64,000 bases of DNA from Chryseobacterium formosum (GCF_026460885.1 NZ_JAOVZW010000011.1:62001-126000), one strand, 5' to 3'. Positions 35,663-44,395 are shown, counted from the stretch's first letter. Numbers and translations: made by a program. The notes: generated by a model from the sequence alone, not told the origin.

Positions 35663-35752
35663 TTGGGCAGCTATTCCGCCTTCCACTCCCGCTTTTTTGC
35701 TCGTCGTTCCTCCTCGCAAAAAGAGCTCCGTTCAAGTCGGGCTGCGGGTTTG
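35663..35752. repeat. GC-rich structured element between the esterase paralogues
   Basis: A GC-rich island in AT-rich DNA: GGGCAGCTATTCCGCC, then a GCTTTTTTGCTCG / CTCGCAAAAAGAGC hairpin, then GTCGGGCTGCGGG. The GCAGC and GCTGC ends can pair. It resembles dispersed elements of flavobacterial genomes; no reading frame is convincing. Confidence 0.5.
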
Positions 35753-35818
35753 TCATCAAAACAAATTTTTCATTAACTAAAAAAGTGTCAGTAATTCAGA
35801 TTTAAATAAATTTTACCA

Positions 35819-36724
35819 ATGAAAAACTTCATCCTTACATTCAGCATTTTTATTGGAATTCAAATTTCAGCTCAACAGAAAATTGCAGTTTGGGAAAAAG
35901 GTACAATGCCCAATTCCAAAGGTTTAAAATTAAGCATTGTGGAAGAAAAAGAAGGCAGAATTACCCAGATTCAGGAGGCTGAACTGTTTGCCTTTCTCCC
36001 TGCAAAAGAAGAACGAAAAAAGATGGCCATCATCGTCATTCCTGGCGGTGGTTACAGACATTTAACTTACGATTTAGGCGGATATTCCTATGCAAAATGG
36101 CTGAACACTTTAGGCATTTCAGCATTTGTTTTAAATTATAGATTACCAACTTCTCCGGATTTAAAACAAAGAGAAATCGGGCCTTTACAGGATATTCAGG
36201 CTGCGATCAAATTAATCAGAAAAAATGCCGCTCAATATGGAATTTCTCCCGACCAAATAGGAGTTTTGGGAACTTCCGCAGGTGGTCATTTAGCTGCAAT
36301 GGCAAGCAATATTTCAACCGATTATACAGAATTGAAAGGTGATTGGGCAACAATTTCCACAGTACCAAATTTTGCTATTTTAGTTTCTCCCGTTATCGAT
36401 TTAGGTGAATTTGCACATAAAGGAAGTCGCGACAATTTGTTGGGATTGAATGCTTCAGCAGAAATAATTAAAGAATACTCTATGCAGAACCGTGTGACAG
36501 AGAAAACGCCTCCAACGATTCTGTTTCATGCTCAAAACGACAATGCCGTGCCTGTCATCAACTCTATTTTATACTACGAATCGATGATTAAAAATAAAGT
36601 GAAAGGTGCGATGTTTATTTTCCCCGAAGGCGAACACAACATCGGGATTTCCAACAAAACTGTGCTGACGGATAACTGGAAAAAAGTTTGTGCAGACTGG
36701 CTGGGGAATATGGGTAATAAGTGA
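35819..36724 (+). CDS. Secreted alpha/beta hydrolase, acetylesterase-like (paralogue B)
   Basis: A 301-residue exported hydrolase with the same layout as the preceding gene: signal peptide (ILTFSIFIGIQISAQ), PGGGYRH, GTSAGGH, an aspartate in HAQNDNAVP (the D is kept but shifted relative to the DD of paralogue A), and the histidine in PEGEHNIG. Probably a sugar O-acetylesterase for pectin or attached hemicellulose. Both paralogues end in MGNK, encoded by the same short repeat, which then continues beyond the stop. Confidence 0.87.
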   Translation: MKNFILTFSIFIGIQISAQQKIAVWEKGTMPNSKGLKLSIVEEKEGRITQIQEAELFAFLPAKEERKKMAIIVIPGGGYRHLTYDLGGYSYAKWLNTLGISAFVLNYRLPTSPDLKQREIGPLQDIQAAIKLIRKNAAQYGISPDQIGVLGTSAGGHLAAMASNISTDYTELKGDWATISTVPNFAILVSPVIDLGEFAHKGSRDNLLGLNASAEIIKEYSMQNRVTEKTPPTILFHAQNDNAVPVINSILYYESMIKNKVKGAMFIFPEGEHNIGISNKTVLTDNWKKVCADWLGNMGNK

Positions 36725-36755
36725 TGGGTAATGAGTAATCAATGTAGAAGTATTA

Positions 36756-36953
36756 TAAACGCAAAGATTTATTTTAAACATTTTGAATTTAAGGTGCAAA
36801 GGTTGCGATAGATCGCTGATGAAGCTTGAAACATATTCTTTGCAAAACTTTTTCATTTTAATTAAAAGAAATTATACATAAGCTTAAAATCAATTTATTG
36901 ATTATTTTTTGCTCCTTAAAATAATGCCCACTAAAACAAAATCTTTGCGTTTA
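36756..36953. repeat. Element with perfect 14-bp TAAACGCAAAGATT arms
   Basis: TAAACGCAAAGATT (36756-36769) and AATCTTTGCGTTTA (36940-36953) bound a 198-bp AT-rich segment that fills most of the 265-bp gap before the GH95 gene. The arm resembles the start of the repeat at 10221. Confidence 0.65.
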
Positions 36954-36989
36954 AAAACATAAAATAAATCACATCATCAAAATAATAAA

Positions 36990-39464
36990 ATGCTAAAAAT
37001 CATTCAACATAAAATTTTTTTACTGGCTTGCGGAACGGTTATTTCGGTTTCGGCATTTGCGCAACAAAATTTAAAATTAACCTATAATAAACCCGCGGAA
37101 AACTGGAACGAAGCTTTACCCATCGGAAACGGAAGATTGGGAGCCATGGTTTTTGGGGGCGCGATTCAGGAACATCTTCAGCTGAATGAAGAAACAATTT
37201 GGGCAGGCGAGCCGGGGAATAATGTTCCGAAAAATACGTTTGACAGCATTCAGAAAGTCCGTCGTTTGATCAATGAAGGTCAGTTTGAAAAAGCACAGGA
37301 TTTAACCAACAAAACCTATCCGAGACAGGCTCCAAAAGATTTGAACTACGGAATGCCGTACCAGACGATGGGTGATTTGTTTCTGGATTTTAAAGGTCAT
37401 GACAATTTTAAGAATTACAACCGTACTTTAGATATTGATAAAGCAATCAGCACGGTTTCTTATGAAGTAAACGGCGTGACTTTCAAGCGTGAAATATTCT
37501 CTTCTTTTGCCGATAACGTGATTATGATTAAGTTGACTTCCAGCAAAAAAGGAAGTTTAAATTTCAATATCAACGCTTCTACTCCACATCTCATCAATTC
37601 AATTTTTACAGAGAAAAACCAATTGGTAATCAACGGAACAAGCGGTTCTGTAGACAATAAAGCCGGAAAAATTAAATTTAAAACTGTTGCTTTTCCTGTT
37701 TTAAAAGGCGGAAAACTAACCTCAACAAAAGACAAACTTGAAATTGTAAATGCCGATGAAGTCATAATTTATGTTTCCATTGCTACGAATTTTAAAAAGT
37801 ACAATGACCTTTCCGGAAATCCCGATACAAGAATTTCGGAATATTTAAATAAAGCTTTAAGCAAAAAATACAATGATGAATTAAAAGCTCACGTTGCGAA
37901 ATATCAGAAATATTTCAAGCGTGTCAGTTTAGATTTAGGAACAACCGATCAGGCGAAGAAACCAACGGACATCAGAATTAAAGAGTTCGGAAATTCGCAG
38001 GAACCGGATTTGGTGGCTTTGTATTTCCAGTTTGGACGTTATCTTTTGATTTCTTCGTCACAACAGGGAACTCAGCCTGCCAATCTTCAGGGAATCTGGA
38101 ATTATCAGCTGAATCCGGCCTGGGACAGCAAATACACGGTGAACATCAATACCGAAATGAATTACTGGCCAGCAGAAAATACCAACCTCAGCGAAATGCA
38201 CGAGCCTTTGTTTGATATGATTCAGGATCTCTCGGTGACCGGACAGGAATCTGCCAAGGAAATGTATAAAGCACGCGGCTGGAACATGCATCACAACACC
38301 GATTTGTGGCGAATCACAGGAATCGTTGACGGCGGTTTCTACGGGATGTGGCCGATGGGTGGAGCATGGCTGACGCAGCACGTTTGGAATCATTATTTAT
38401 ACACCGGAGACAAAGAATTTCTAAAGAAAAATTATGAAGCTTTAAAAGGTTGCGCTTTGTTTTATCTGGATGTTCTTCAACAGGATCCTTCCAAAAAATA
38501 TCTCGTGGTGTCGCCATCGATGTCACCAGAAAACAAATATTTTAAAAATGTAAGCATTACCGCGGGAACCACGATGGATAATCAGTTGGTTTTTGATGTG
38601 TTTAATAATTTTATTAATGCTTCAAAAATTTTAGATAAGGATAAAAATCTTTCCGATGAAGTGAAATCGGCTTTGTCAAAACTTCCTCCAATGCAGATTG
38701 GGCAACACGCTCAGCTGCAGGAATGGCTCACCGATATGGACAAAACTGATGATAAACACAGACATATTTCGCATCTGTACGGTTTATTTCCTTCGGGACA
38801 GATTTCGCCTTTCAGAAATCCTGATTTAACGGAAGCCGCAAAAAATTCAATGATTTTCAGAGGCGATAAATCCACAGGCTGGTCGATGGGCTGGAAAGTG
38901 AACTGGTGGGCAAGATTGCTGGATGGAAACCGTGCTTTTAAACTCATTTCAGACCAGTTAACTCCTGCTCCACTCGAAACAAAAGGCCAGTCGGGAGGAA
39001 CTTATCCGAATCTTCTGGATGCACATCCGCCGTTTCAGATTGATGGAAATTTTGGCTGTACTTCGGGAATTGCTGAAATGCTGTTGCAAAGTTATGATGG
39101 ATACATTTACCTGTTGCCCGCACTTCCCGACGCATTGCCAAACGGCTCTGTGAAAGGTCTGAAAGCAAGAGGCGGTTTTGAAATCGATATGGACTGGAAA
39201 AATTCCAAGCTGACGAAACTGGTTGTAAAATCGGCTTTGGGTGGAAATGCAAGAATCAGAGTGGAAAAAGGTTTAAATTTAAAATCCAAAACAAATTTAA
39301 CCTCAGCAAAAGAATCAAATTCCAACGAATATTATCAGGTGGATGTGATTAAAACGCCTTTAAAATCGGCTAAAGCAGAGCTGAAAGGTTTTGCAGTTCC
39401 GGAAACGGAAACGTTTGATTTTAAAACTGAAAAAGGCGGAGTTTATAGTTTTGAAGTGAAGTAG
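36990..39464 (+). CDS. Alpha-L-fucosidase / alpha-L-galactosidase, GH95
   Basis: An 824-residue secreted inverting glycosidase of family GH95 that removes terminal alpha-1,2-linked L-fucose or L-galactose, for example from rhamnogalacturonan or xyloglucan side chains. The N-terminal beta-domain has WNEALPIGNGRLGAMVFGG and LNEETIWAG. The (alpha/alpha)6 barrel holds the catalytic apparatus: N385-I-N387 in NINTEMNYWP, E578 in QLQEWLTD (general acid) and D685 in FQIDGNFG. A signal peptide precedes FAQQN (residue 25). It is the last plus-strand gene of the locus. Confidence 0.94.
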   Translation: MLKIIQHKIFLLACGTVISVSAFAQQNLKLTYNKPAENWNEALPIGNGRLGAMVFGGAIQEHLQLNEETIWAGEPGNNVPKNTFDSIQKVRRLINEGQFEKAQDLTNKTYPRQAPKDLNYGMPYQTMGDLFLDFKGHDNFKNYNRTLDIDKAISTVSYEVNGVTFKREIFSSFADNVIMIKLTSSKKGSLNFNINASTPHLINSIFTEKNQLVINGTSGSVDNKAGKIKFKTVAFPVLKGGKLTSTKDKLEIVNADEVIIYVSIATNFKKYNDLSGNPDTRISEYLNKALSKKYNDELKAHVAKYQKYFKRVSLDLGTTDQAKKPTDIRIKEFGNSQEPDLVALYFQFGRYLLISSSQQGTQPANLQGIWNYQLNPAWDSKYTVNINTEMNYWPAENTNLSEMHEPLFDMIQDLSVTGQESAKEMYKARGWNMHHNTDLWRITGIVDGGFYGMWPMGGAWLTQHVWNHYLYTGDKEFLKKNYEALKGCALFYLDVLQQDPSKKYLVVSPSMSPENKYFKNVSITAGTTMDNQLVFDVFNNFINASKILDKDKNLSDEVKSALSKLPPMQIGQHAQLQEWLTDMDKTDDKHRHISHLYGLFPSGQISPFRNPDLTEAAKNSMIFRGDKSTGWSMGWKVNWWARLLDGNRAFKLISDQLTPAPLETKGQSGGTYPNLLDAHPPFQIDGNFGCTSGIAEMLLQSYDGYIYLLPALPDALPNGSVKGLKARGGFEIDMDWKNSKLTKLVVKSALGGNARIRVEKGLNLKSKTNLTSAKESNSNEYYQVDVIKTPLKSAKAELKGFAVPETETFDFKTEKGGVYSFEVK

Positions 39465-39552
39465 TTTTGCCACGAATGCACGAATCTATGATCTTTTAAT
39501 TTTTTTCAATGCAAACTGCAGAAACTAAATGATTTTTTATTTTATCTCCAAC

Positions 39553-39716
39553 AGATCGAGGGAAACAAAATAACTTTTACTTTAGTCTTAAAACAAGTCT
39601 GGGGAACAAAATAACTTTTTATTTAATCTCAAACAAAGTGTGGGAAATAAAATAAATTTTCCTTTAGTCACAAAACAAGTGTGGGAAACAAAACTACTTT
39701 TTTATTCATCCAAATC
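39553..39716. repeat. Tandem repeat, four copies of 41 bp
   Basis: Units of the form GTGTGGGAAACAAAATAACTTTT plus a T-rich tail recur with AACAAAATAA anchors at 39564, 39605, 39646 and 39687, an exact 41-bp step, with several substitutions between copies. It fills most of the 371-bp gap (39465-39835) between convergent GH95 and PL10 genes; the rest is a terminator. Confidence 0.8.
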
Positions 39717-39734
39717 TTAGGGACACTATTACAA

Positions 39735-39769
39735 AAAAAATCCTGAAACAATTATGCTTCAGGATTTTT
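39735..39769. terminator. Bidirectional terminator between GH95 and PL10
   Basis: A 12-bp perfect stem (AAAAATCCTGAA / TTCAGGATTTTT) with a 10-nt loop has A-rich and T-rich flanks, suited to end transcripts from both convergent genes. Confidence 0.85.
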
Positions 39770-39835
39770 GTTATATCACACCTTCAATTTTATATTAAAC
39801 CTCATAGGTTTTCAAAACCTGTGAGGTTTCTTTAA

Positions 39836-40858
39836 TTATTTCGAAATTTTGTTTTTCTTCAGCCACTTCGGGAAATCGTTCTCAATGAGTTTTGTTCCCG
39901 CTTCATTGTACCAGCTGTAGCCCATTCTACGCTCTTCGGAAACCTCTTCGTAATTGAATTTTACACTTCCGTCACGGTCACCGAAAACAGGTTTGTTTGT
40001 TGGAATGTCATAAAATCTTGCCCAAACCGATGATCCTTCTTTCTTGCTTAAAGTACGGATTGCTTTCTCGCCTTCTCTTGAAACCTGATACGTGTAATCT
40101 TTGATTCTGCTTTCATCAAACCACTGAATGGCGAAACGGATTGATTTTTCAATTTCCGGAGTTACGGGTTGCATCATTAGAAATTTCAAAATTCCGACTG
40201 ATTCACCTGTCGCAAGAGACATCGGTTCAAAAGCTCTCGCTTTTTCAGGAACTAAAGTCACTTCGTTGTACTGGTCTGCCCAGATGGAAAGTTTTCCGTT
40301 TTGCATGACCTGAGTTTTTAGAATACAGTCAAGCCCTTTCTGAACGGCAATTTTTGATTTTTCTTTTAATTTTTGACCTACCGCATCAAAACCCTCTTTT
40401 CCTTCAGCAACATTGTACAAAATAGTTAAGGCGTTGATCATCGCATTATCATTGTACGTCACCTGCTTTCTGTAAATCGCCGAGTTTGGAAAATACTGCG
40501 GAAATCCACCGTTTTCATACTGCATCGACAGCAAATACTCAATTCCTTTTTCAGCAGATTTCAGGTATGCCGGATTTTTTGTAGTACCGTAAGCTTTTAC
40601 CAAACCATTAATCTCCTTCGAAGTCGCATTGTTGTCAATCGTCGCAAGATCATTATCGTTGGCTTTGATTATTTTTAAAAGTTTCGCATCTATCTTTTTT
40701 GTGTAGTCTACATTTTTTTTATCGCTGTTATGTTTTCCCCAACCGCCGTTCGGAAGCTGATACACCATCATTTTTTCGGCTAAAGTATCTTTTACCTGCG
40801 CAGAAAATGCTGATGTTATCAGACAAAATGAAGCTACAGTCAGTTTTAAATTGATCAT
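39836..40858 (-). CDS. Pectate lyase, PL10 family
   Basis: A 340-residue secreted pectate lyase of family PL10 with an (alpha/alpha)3 toroid fold. Signal peptide (LKLTVASFCLITSAFSAQ) is followed by YQLPNGGWGKH, TIDNNATSKEI, LSMQYENGGFPQYFP, VTYNDNAMINAL and SSVWARFYDIPTNKPVFGDRDG. The DNNAT and VTYNDNAM segments are family hallmarks. It cuts low-methyl homogalacturonan and so complements PL1. It lies on the opposite strand to GH95 and 9 bp after the DUF4861 gene, forming a small separate operon. Confidence 0.94.
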   Translation of the reverse strand: MINLKLTVASFCLITSAFSAQVKDTLAEKMMVYQLPNGGWGKHNSDKKNVDYTKKIDAKLLKIIKANDNDLATIDNNATSKEINGLVKAYGTTKNPAYLKSAEKGIEYLLSMQYENGGFPQYFPNSAIYRKQVTYNDNAMINALTILYNVAEGKEGFDAVGQKLKEKSKIAVQKGLDCILKTQVMQNGKLSIWADQYNEVTLVPEKARAFEPMSLATGESVGILKFLMMQPVTPEIEKSIRFAIQWFDESRIKDYTYQVSREGEKAIRTLSKKEGSSVWARFYDIPTNKPVFGDRDGSVKFNYEEVSEERRMGYSWYNEAGTKLIENDFPKWLKKNKISK

Positions 40859-40867
40859 TTTTTTAAA

Positions 40868-42052
40868 TTATTTAAGAGTAATAATAAGCGGATTGGCAAC
40901 AATTTTCGCCTGCTTCTGCAGCAGATTTTCCCAATCTTTCTGGGTCTGAATCTGTCCGCTTTTCTGCCATGCAAATCCTGCGTAATAAGTCAGTTTTTTC
41001 TGAGGTTTCGTTACAACCAACAAATTGCTCTGGTCAGGAATTTCAGATTTGTGAGCCATAGATTTCTGAACAATTTTAGGATCTATAACAATTCCCTCGC
41101 CTACAAAAGCATCATCGATTTTTTCCCAGTGCAGATAATATCCAGCCTGATCATTGAGTTTAGATTCGCCTTCATTTTTATGTAAAGTAATTCCTACCGT
41201 GTAATTGGGAACTTGTTTTTCAGTTTCGAAAGTAGATTCAAACTTAGAGAAATTAGAACCTAAATCAAGAGAAATTCTTTTTGTTTCTTTCACTCCAAAT
41301 TCGCTCCACGGTGCATACGTCAGTTCAAAAACCGTTCTCAACGGACCTTCAGCAATCGTTTTTGACGTTACAAAGTTTTGGGAAACCTGAAGCTTTTCAT
41401 CTTTCCAGATTCCAATTCCTCCCGTTCCGCGGCTGTCTCCGACGTGATAAGGATCATAACCTTCACCTCTCGTGTCTTTGTGATAATACATTGGATCCGT
41501 CAGATACCCTTTGTACCATTCGTTGATAACCGATTTTTCAGTTCTTTTAAACCAAATATCGACACCGCTGGAAAGTGTGCTTCCTTTCACTTTTGCCAAC
41601 GCTTCAGCCTGACCTTTCGGGCCATACACTCTGAACGCAATTTTATCATTTTCCCACGTGTAATCGTCGACTCTTTCCGGAACCAGTCTGGAATACGTTG
41701 TCACCGGACTCTCAGGAATTGGTGTATTTGCATCTGCAATGATTGTGTACGAATTTGTTTTTTTCGCATCCAGTTTTGCCTGAAAAAGAAGTTCATCATT
41801 CTTCCCATCGCCGTCATTATCGATCCACTGAATCGGCAAATACTGGTTTTGGGCATCTTTTATTCTTAAATCTTCCCCTTTATTTTTCCCTAAAAATGCT
41901 TTCAATTGCTTGATTGAAACAGAAACGACTTCATTTCTTGCAAAATCCTGAGTATTTTTGACCTGAACTGAAGTCTGCGCATTCATAAAATCCGCAGCAA
42001 TGCAAACGATTGCACAACTCAAACCCAGTTTCAATATTTTTTGTCTGAACAT
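40868..42052 (-). CDS. DUF4861 family secreted protein
   Basis: A 394-residue exported protein of the DUF4861 family, which I associate with Bacteroidetes pectin and uronan loci; its activity is not established to my knowledge. The signal peptide ends near NAQ. Family blocks include IQWIDNDGDGKNDELLFQ, FRVYGPKGQAEALAKV, SSGVDIWFKRTEK, GYDPYHVGDSRGTGGIG and YYAGFAWQKSGQI. A beta-rich, possibly lyase-like or carbohydrate-binding fold is likely. I place the start at the ATG at 42052 rather than a TTG at 42070. It heads the DUF4861-PL10 operon. Confidence 0.85.
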   Translation of the reverse strand: MFRQKILKLGLSCAIVCIAADFMNAQTSVQVKNTQDFARNEVVSVSIKQLKAFLGKNKGEDLRIKDAQNQYLPIQWIDNDGDGKNDELLFQAKLDAKKTNSYTIIADANTPIPESPVTTYSRLVPERVDDYTWENDKIAFRVYGPKGQAEALAKVKGSTLSSGVDIWFKRTEKSVINEWYKGYLTDPMYYHKDTRGEGYDPYHVGDSRGTGGIGIWKDEKLQVSQNFVTSKTIAEGPLRTVFELTYAPWSEFGVKETKRISLDLGSNFSKFESTFETEKQVPNYTVGITLHKNEGESKLNDQAGYYLHWEKIDDAFVGEGIVIDPKIVQKSMAHKSEIPDQSNLLVVTKPQKKLTYYAGFAWQKSGQIQTQKDWENLLQKQAKIVANPLIITLK

Positions 42053-42144
42053 AAAATGTAGTTTTATCAAAAGTAAAAATATTCTGAATATAATCTGATT
42101 TTTAAACCTTAAATGTTTCTTAAAAACCGTTTTGAGGTAAAAAT

Positions 42145-42449
42145 GGTTAATCGCTAAAACGCAATTTTAATTTTACAATCTCAAACTCTAAGGCACAAGG
42201 ATTTTATCTTTGAAAAAATTTAAAAACTTTTTGCTGATTTTGTTGATCACTTAGGAAATGGAGGCGTGAAGAAATTTTAAATTATTTTAGTTAAAAAATT
42301 TCCACTGTTTGAGTGGCGAAAACAATATTCCTTTGAGATTTCAAGTCGTTCTTTCCGCCGAGTTTGGAAATTTTAGAAAATCATTTGAAATTTTAGCCAG
42401 AATTTCCAGTCTTTATTTTTTGTTTCTTTTGCAGCAAGGCAAAAGAAAA
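42145..42449. repeat. Two dispersed repeats upstream of the small membrane-protein genes
   Basis: 42145-42250 resembles the GCAAGGATTTTATC repeat found at 46736 and 47489. 42250-42449 is a second copy of the CACTGTTTGAG structured element (first at 31908), with arms AAATTTCCA / TGGAAATTT and a terminal TTTCTTTTGC / GGCAAAAGAAA hairpin. Together they fill the 425-bp gap 42053-42477, which holds no gene. Confidence 0.65.
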
Positions 42450-42477
42450 ATATTTACCTTTATAATAAATTAATCCA

Positions 42478-42960
42478 ATGGCCGAGAAAACCGAATTCTA
42501 CGAAATACAGCGCTTCAGACAATGGTGGCTTTGGCTGATTATCCTATTTGTCGTAGGTTTTTCTTTCTATAATTTAATCGAAAATACTGCGTATTTTTCC
42601 ACCACAGAATTGATTATCACTTCATCAGTATCTGTATTCATTTTCCTGCTCTTTTACTTCACTAAATTAGAAACAAAAATCGACGAATTGGGGATAAGAG
42701 TTCGCTTATTTCCGTTCCATTTACAGTTCAAATATTTCCCATGGAAAAATATTGATAAAGCTTACATAAGAGAATATTCTCCGTTAATGGATTACGGCGG
42801 TTGGGGCTTAAGATTTGGATTTTTCGGACGCGGTAGAGCCTATAATATTTCAGGAAATTTAGGACTTCAACTCGTTTTTAAAGATGGTAAAAAACTGTTG
42901 ATTGGTACGCAGAAGTCGGATGAAATAAAGCAATTTTTAAAGCAGCTTAATAAGGTTTAA
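42478..42960 (+). CDS. Hypothetical membrane protein, 160 aa
   Basis: Two membrane helices (about residues 14-34 and 45-62) are followed by a soluble domain of about 100 residues with beta-hairpin character (IRVRLFPFHLQFKYFPWKNIDKAYIREY, LQLVFKDGKKLLIGTQKSDEIKQFL). The pattern is like bacterial PH-domain membrane proteins, in which the domain ends with an amphipathic helix. I cannot assign a function. The next gene starts 14 bp downstream, so the two are co-transcribed. Confidence 0.75.
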   Translation: MAEKTEFYEIQRFRQWWLWLIILFVVGFSFYNLIENTAYFSTTELIITSSVSVFIFLLFYFTKLETKIDELGIRVRLFPFHLQFKYFPWKNIDKAYIREYSPLMDYGGWGLRFGFFGRGRAYNISGNLGLQLVFKDGKKLLIGTQKSDEIKQFLKQLNKV

Positions 42961-42974
42961 ATTGAAATTCTTAA

Positions 42975-43658
42975 ATGAAATACTTACAAAAATACTTTCT
43001 TGTTTGGTGGATTCCCATTGTTGCTTATTTAATTCCTTACACGATTTTCGAATTGGGAATGCTTCTGAAAAAAGACGATATTGTTGATCTTTCATTAGCC
43101 ATTTTCTATCTCAATGTTTTGGGTAACATAATTTCTGCAATTGTTCAAATCGTTATTAATAAATGGTATCTGCTGTTTCCTCAAATTATTGTTTCTGCTT
43201 TTTTGTTCTTTTCCGTTTCTCTATATTTTACGTTTTCTCCGCCCGATTTTTATGGCGCAGACAAAACAATTCCAAAAAATATAAAATTTGAAACACCTGT
43301 TGACAAAGAAATTACTGCACAAGATTTAAAGCAAAACGATTTTAGATTAGCGGAAATTTCTCAGCCTGGAATTTATCATTTTTACACAAATCATCAACCA
43401 AAAGTTGCAGGATACTTTTTCATCAAAGCATTTGAAATAACTTCAAACGAGAGGTTGTCAGCAGAACAGATAAACGAACGTTCGAAAATTGTTGTGGGGA
43501 AACCTTCAGAAACGATTTACACCGGACAATTTACAATTTATGAAGGTTCCTGGGGAGATAAATACGGTGCGAGAATTGAACTTTGGTACACGCCAAATAA
43601 CGATAAAGAATATAAAGTGAATCAGAAAAATTACATTGTTGAAGGCTGGATGAGATAA
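42975..43658 (+). CDS. Hypothetical membrane protein, 227 aa
   Basis: Three predicted membrane helices in the first 100 residues (WWIPIVAYLIPYTIFELGMLL, LAIFYLNVLGNIISAIVQIVI, LLFPQIIVSAFLFFSVSLYFTF) are followed by a soluble C-terminal domain of about 120 residues with aromatic-rich strands (GIYHFYTNHQPKVAGYFFIKAFEI, TIYTGQFTIYEGSWG). I do not recognise the family. It follows the previous gene by 14 bp and precedes the two-component system by 59 bp, where a separate promoter is evident. Confidence 0.72.
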   Translation: MKYLQKYFLVWWIPIVAYLIPYTIFELGMLLKKDDIVDLSLAIFYLNVLGNIISAIVQIVINKWYLLFPQIIVSAFLFFSVSLYFTFSPPDFYGADKTIPKNIKFETPVDKEITAQDLKQNDFRLAEISQPGIYHFYTNHQPKVAGYFFIKAFEITSNERLSAEQINERSKIVVGKPSETIYTGQFTIYEGSWGDKYGARIELWYTPNNDKEYKVNQKNYIVEGWMR

Positions 43659-43678
43659 GGTTTGAGTTTAATTCTAAA

Positions 43679-43713
43679 TTCCCAACTCTTTCCAGAATCA
43701 TTCTCTACATTTG
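43679..43713 (+). promoter_or_regulatory. Response-regulator binding repeat and -7 box before the two-component genes
   Basis: TTCC begins at 43679 and again at 43690, an 11-bp direct repeat (TTCCCAACTCTTTCCAG). TACATTTG, an exact TAnnTTTG -7 box, follows at 43706-43713, five bases before the regulator ATG, and no TTTG box is found where -33 should be. The same repeat lies upstream of two more units at 45847 and 47709. The arrangement fits an OmpR-type activator replacing the -33 contact. Confidence 0.65.
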
Positions 43714-43717
43714 TTGC

Positions 43718-44395
43718 ATGAAAATCCTTGTTGTTGAAGACGAAAAAGAGCTTTTAAAATCGATTTGTGATTCGCTGGTTCAGGAGCAGTATCTTATTGA
43801 AACTGCCGAAGATTTTGATACCGCAAGTGAAAAAATAGGTTTGTATAATTACGACTGTATCCTTCTAGACATCATGCTTCCCGGTGGAAACGGACTTCAG
43901 CTTTTACAGCAATTGAAAGATTTAGGGAAATCTGAAAACGTCATTATTATTTCTGCAAAAGATTCTTTGGATGATAAGTTGAAAGGTCTTGAACTCGGAG
44001 CTGATGATTATTTAACCAAACCTTTCCACAATGCCGAACTCAACGCAAGAATAAAAGCCGTTCTGCGCAGAAAAAACCTCGATGGCAAAGATTCAATCGT
44101 AATTTCCAATCTTGAAATGGATCTTACAGAACGGACGTTGACGGTAAAAGGAGAAAATCTTGCACTCAACAGAAAAGAATTTGATATTCTGAATTATTTC
44201 CTGCTCAATAAAAACCGTTTGGTAACGAAAACTGCTTTGGCAGAGCACGTTTGGGGCGACAATATCGATCAGGCAGATAATTTTGATTTTATTTATTATC
44301 AGATTAAAAATTTAAGAAAAAAACTTCAGCAAAGCGACGCTGAAATAGAAATCGAAGCCATCTACGGAATCGGCTACAAACTGAAAGAAAAATGA
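43718..44395 (+). CDS. OmpR-family response regulator
   Basis: A 225-residue two-domain regulator: receiver domain (about 1-115) with acidic pocket E7-D-E, phosphoacceptor D51 in CILLDIMLPGG and K101 in LTKPF, then a winged-helix DNA-binding domain (about 130-225) with LTLNRKEFDILNYFL-type and HVWGDNIDQADNFDFIYYQIKNLRKKL blocks. It is co-transcribed with the kinase (4-bp ATGA overlap). It probably binds the 11-bp-spaced TTCC repeats in front of its own gene and the genes at 45908 and 47762. The signal is unknown. Confidence 0.95.
   Translation: MKILVVEDEKELLKSICDSLVQEQYLIETAEDFDTASEKIGLYNYDCILLDIMLPGGNGLQLLQQLKDLGKSENVIIISAKDSLDDKLKGLELGADDYLTKPFHNAELNARIKAVLRRKNLDGKDSIVISNLEMDLTERTLTVKGENLALNRKEFDILNYFLLNKNRLVTKTALAEHVWGDNIDQADNFDFIYYQIKNLRKKLQQSDAEIEIEAIYGIGYKLKEK

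Noticed and set aside
39553..39716. Possible CRISPR array
   Set aside because: The units are contiguous and diverged, with no constant-repeat/unique-spacer alternation, and no cas genes are present.
41378..41869. 163-codon open frame opposite the DUF4861 gene
   Set aside because: Antisense shadow; the minus-strand protein has a signal peptide and recognisable family blocks, this one has none.
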